Source of the DNA: Mycobacterium sp. MBM
Lineage (GTDB): Bacteria > Actinomycetota > Actinomycetes > Mycobacteriales > Mycobacteriaceae
Direction: 5' to 3'
NCBI GenBank assembly: GCA_021648845.1
Contig: JAKJHY010000006.1
Span: forward strand, 62,001-126,000
Length of the DNA stretch: 64,000 bases
Both the position numbers and the translations under genes were made by a program. Numbering within the stretch: position 1 is the stretch's first letter; each line of letters opens with the position of its first letter. The notes under the pieces were generated by a model. It was not told where the DNA came from, did not search any database, and was given only the letters and a program-made list of their open reading frames with translations. Positions 63,301 through 64,000 of the stretch are shown here, one piece after another.

Positions 63301-64000
63301 TCAATCGACGGTGAGGACGATCTTGCCTTGGATATGGCCTCGTTCGGCGCGCTCGTGGGCCGTTCGGGCATCCTCAAGTGGAACCGAGGTGTCGATCACG
63401 ACACGGACGGTGTTGTCCTCGAGCAGGAGTGCCAGGTGTGCGAGCTGTGTCCCGTTCGAGCGAACCTGCGTCATTGACACCGTGACGCCGAGTTCGTCGG
63501 ACTGTGCGATATCCGAGAAGCCGGGGAAGACCGGGAATAGCGCTCCACCGCGCTTGAGCGTCCGAAGGAACCGATTGGTGTCGGGGCCGCCGATGGTGTC
63601 CAACACGAGGTCCACATCCCGCACGGCATCTTCGGGCGGAGTCTTGGTGTAGTCCAGGAAGTCGTCGGCGCCCAGGTCGCGCAGCAGCGATTCGTGGCGA
63701 CCCGACGCGACCGCGATGACCCGTGCGCCTCGCCACTTCGCCAACTGCACCGCGATGTGGCCGACGCCGCCCGCGGCCCCGTTGATGAGTACTGTCTTGC
63801 CCTCGAGTGGGACCGGACAATGTGTGCGTGGCTGAAGGGGATTCGCCACGTCATGGCCGAGTTCGATGAGAAACTGCCATGCCGTCAGCCCCGACATCGC
63901 CGATGCTGCGGCCTGCACATGATCGATACCGGCCGGCTTGAGCGCCAGGTCCGACGACGGCGCGGCGACATACTGAGCGTAGGCGGCACTGTCGCCAAAA
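63301..64000 (-). CDS. NADP-dependent quinone-oxidoreductase-like protein, C-terminal part (5' end beyond window)
   Basis: The minus-strand frame is open to the window edge, giving 232 visible codons; the N-terminus is missing. The MDR-superfamily Rossmann domain reads GKTVLINGAAGGVGHIAVQL with AxxGVG-type nucleotide binding, then ASGRHESLLRDLGADDFLDY and DLVLDTIGG. The end HIQGKIVLTVD is the usual C-terminus of zinc-free medium-chain reductases. It probably reduces quinones or enones with NADPH. The 160 bases between it and cyp130 contain only the cyp130 promoter. Confidence 0.9.
   Translation of the reverse strand, partial: FGDSAAYAQYVAAPSSDLALKPAGIDHVQAAASAMSGLTAWQFLIELGHDVANPLQPRTHCPVPLEGKTVLINGAAGGVGHIAVQLAKWRGARVIAVASGRHESLLRDLGADDFLDYTKTPPEDAVRDVDLVLDTIGGPDTNRFLRTLKRGGALFPVFPGFSDIAQSDELGVTVSMTQVRSNGTQLAHLALLLEDNTVRVVIDTSVPLEDARTAHERAERGHIQGKIVLTVD

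Overview
The window is a high-GC actinobacterial chromosome segment, almost certainly from a non-tuberculous Mycobacterium/Mycolicibacterium. Gene order follows the M. tuberculosis H37Rv stretch from about Rv1204c to Rv1257c: LOG protein, fadD6, folP2, gpgS, tagA, DUF3117, glgM/glgC, an ABC exporter with its TetR regulator, sigE-rseA-htrA-tatB, mrp, lpqY-sugABC, corA, lpqZ, kgd, deaD, CYP130. Proteins resemble their M. tuberculosis and M. smegmatis counterparts as I remember them; no database search was run. The M. tuberculosis PE/PE_PGRS and toxin-antitoxin genes of this stretch are missing. Lineage-specific genes appear instead: a GGDEF protein after glgC, a CitE-like lyase, a SUFU-domain gene after sugC, a malic enzyme where mdh sits, an extra MFS pump and an HNH endonuclease.

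Layout. 1-5.1 kb: end of an ABC-F ATPase, an EspC-like type VII substrate candidate, three tiny exported proteins and an acyltransferase-3/SGNH protein. 5.1-12.4 kb: a degraded LuxR-type relic, the LOG protein, FadD6, and a FolP2-GpgS-DivIVA-Tag group linked by 4-nt overlaps (methylglucose lipopolysaccharide priming and DNA repair). 12.4-20.2 kb: divergent glgM and glgC (alpha-glucan synthesis), a GGDEF protein overlapping glgC, and a TetR-controlled ABC exporter. 20.3-24.4 kb: the SigE envelope-stress module with its anti-sigma factor, HtrA and TatB. 24.4-31.7 kb: Mrp, a lytic transglycosylase, DUF1003 and MgtE-N/CBS proteins, CitE-like lyase and small Pro-rich membrane proteins. 31.7-36.8 kb: trehalose-recycling ABC importer LpqY-SugABC plus a SUFU protein. 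36.8-46.2 kb: CorA, malic enzyme, LpqZ-like lipoprotein, an alpha/beta-hydrolase-SDR fusion, a DUF732 secreted protein and Kgd. 46.2-57 kb: two MFS pumps, a LexA-box-controlled DUF222/HNH gene, a GlcD-type FAD enzyme and a three-part nuclease-helicase. 57-64 kb: lipoprotein LprE, DeaD, an acyltransferase, an IdeR-box siderophore-interacting protein, a TetR-CYP130 pair, and a quinone-oxidoreductase-like gene cut by the window end.

Regulation is unusually readable. About a dozen genes have a TANNNT -10 element 5-7 nt before the start codon, as expected for leaderless mycobacterial mRNAs. Two of these promoters carry perfect inverted repeats over the -10/start codon of TetR-linked operons. There is a consensus SOS box, a near-consensus IdeR box and a probable MprA box before sigE. 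Three long perfect hairpins (16-24 bp stems) lie between genes. I found no tRNA, rRNA, CRISPR array, insertion sequence or prophage.
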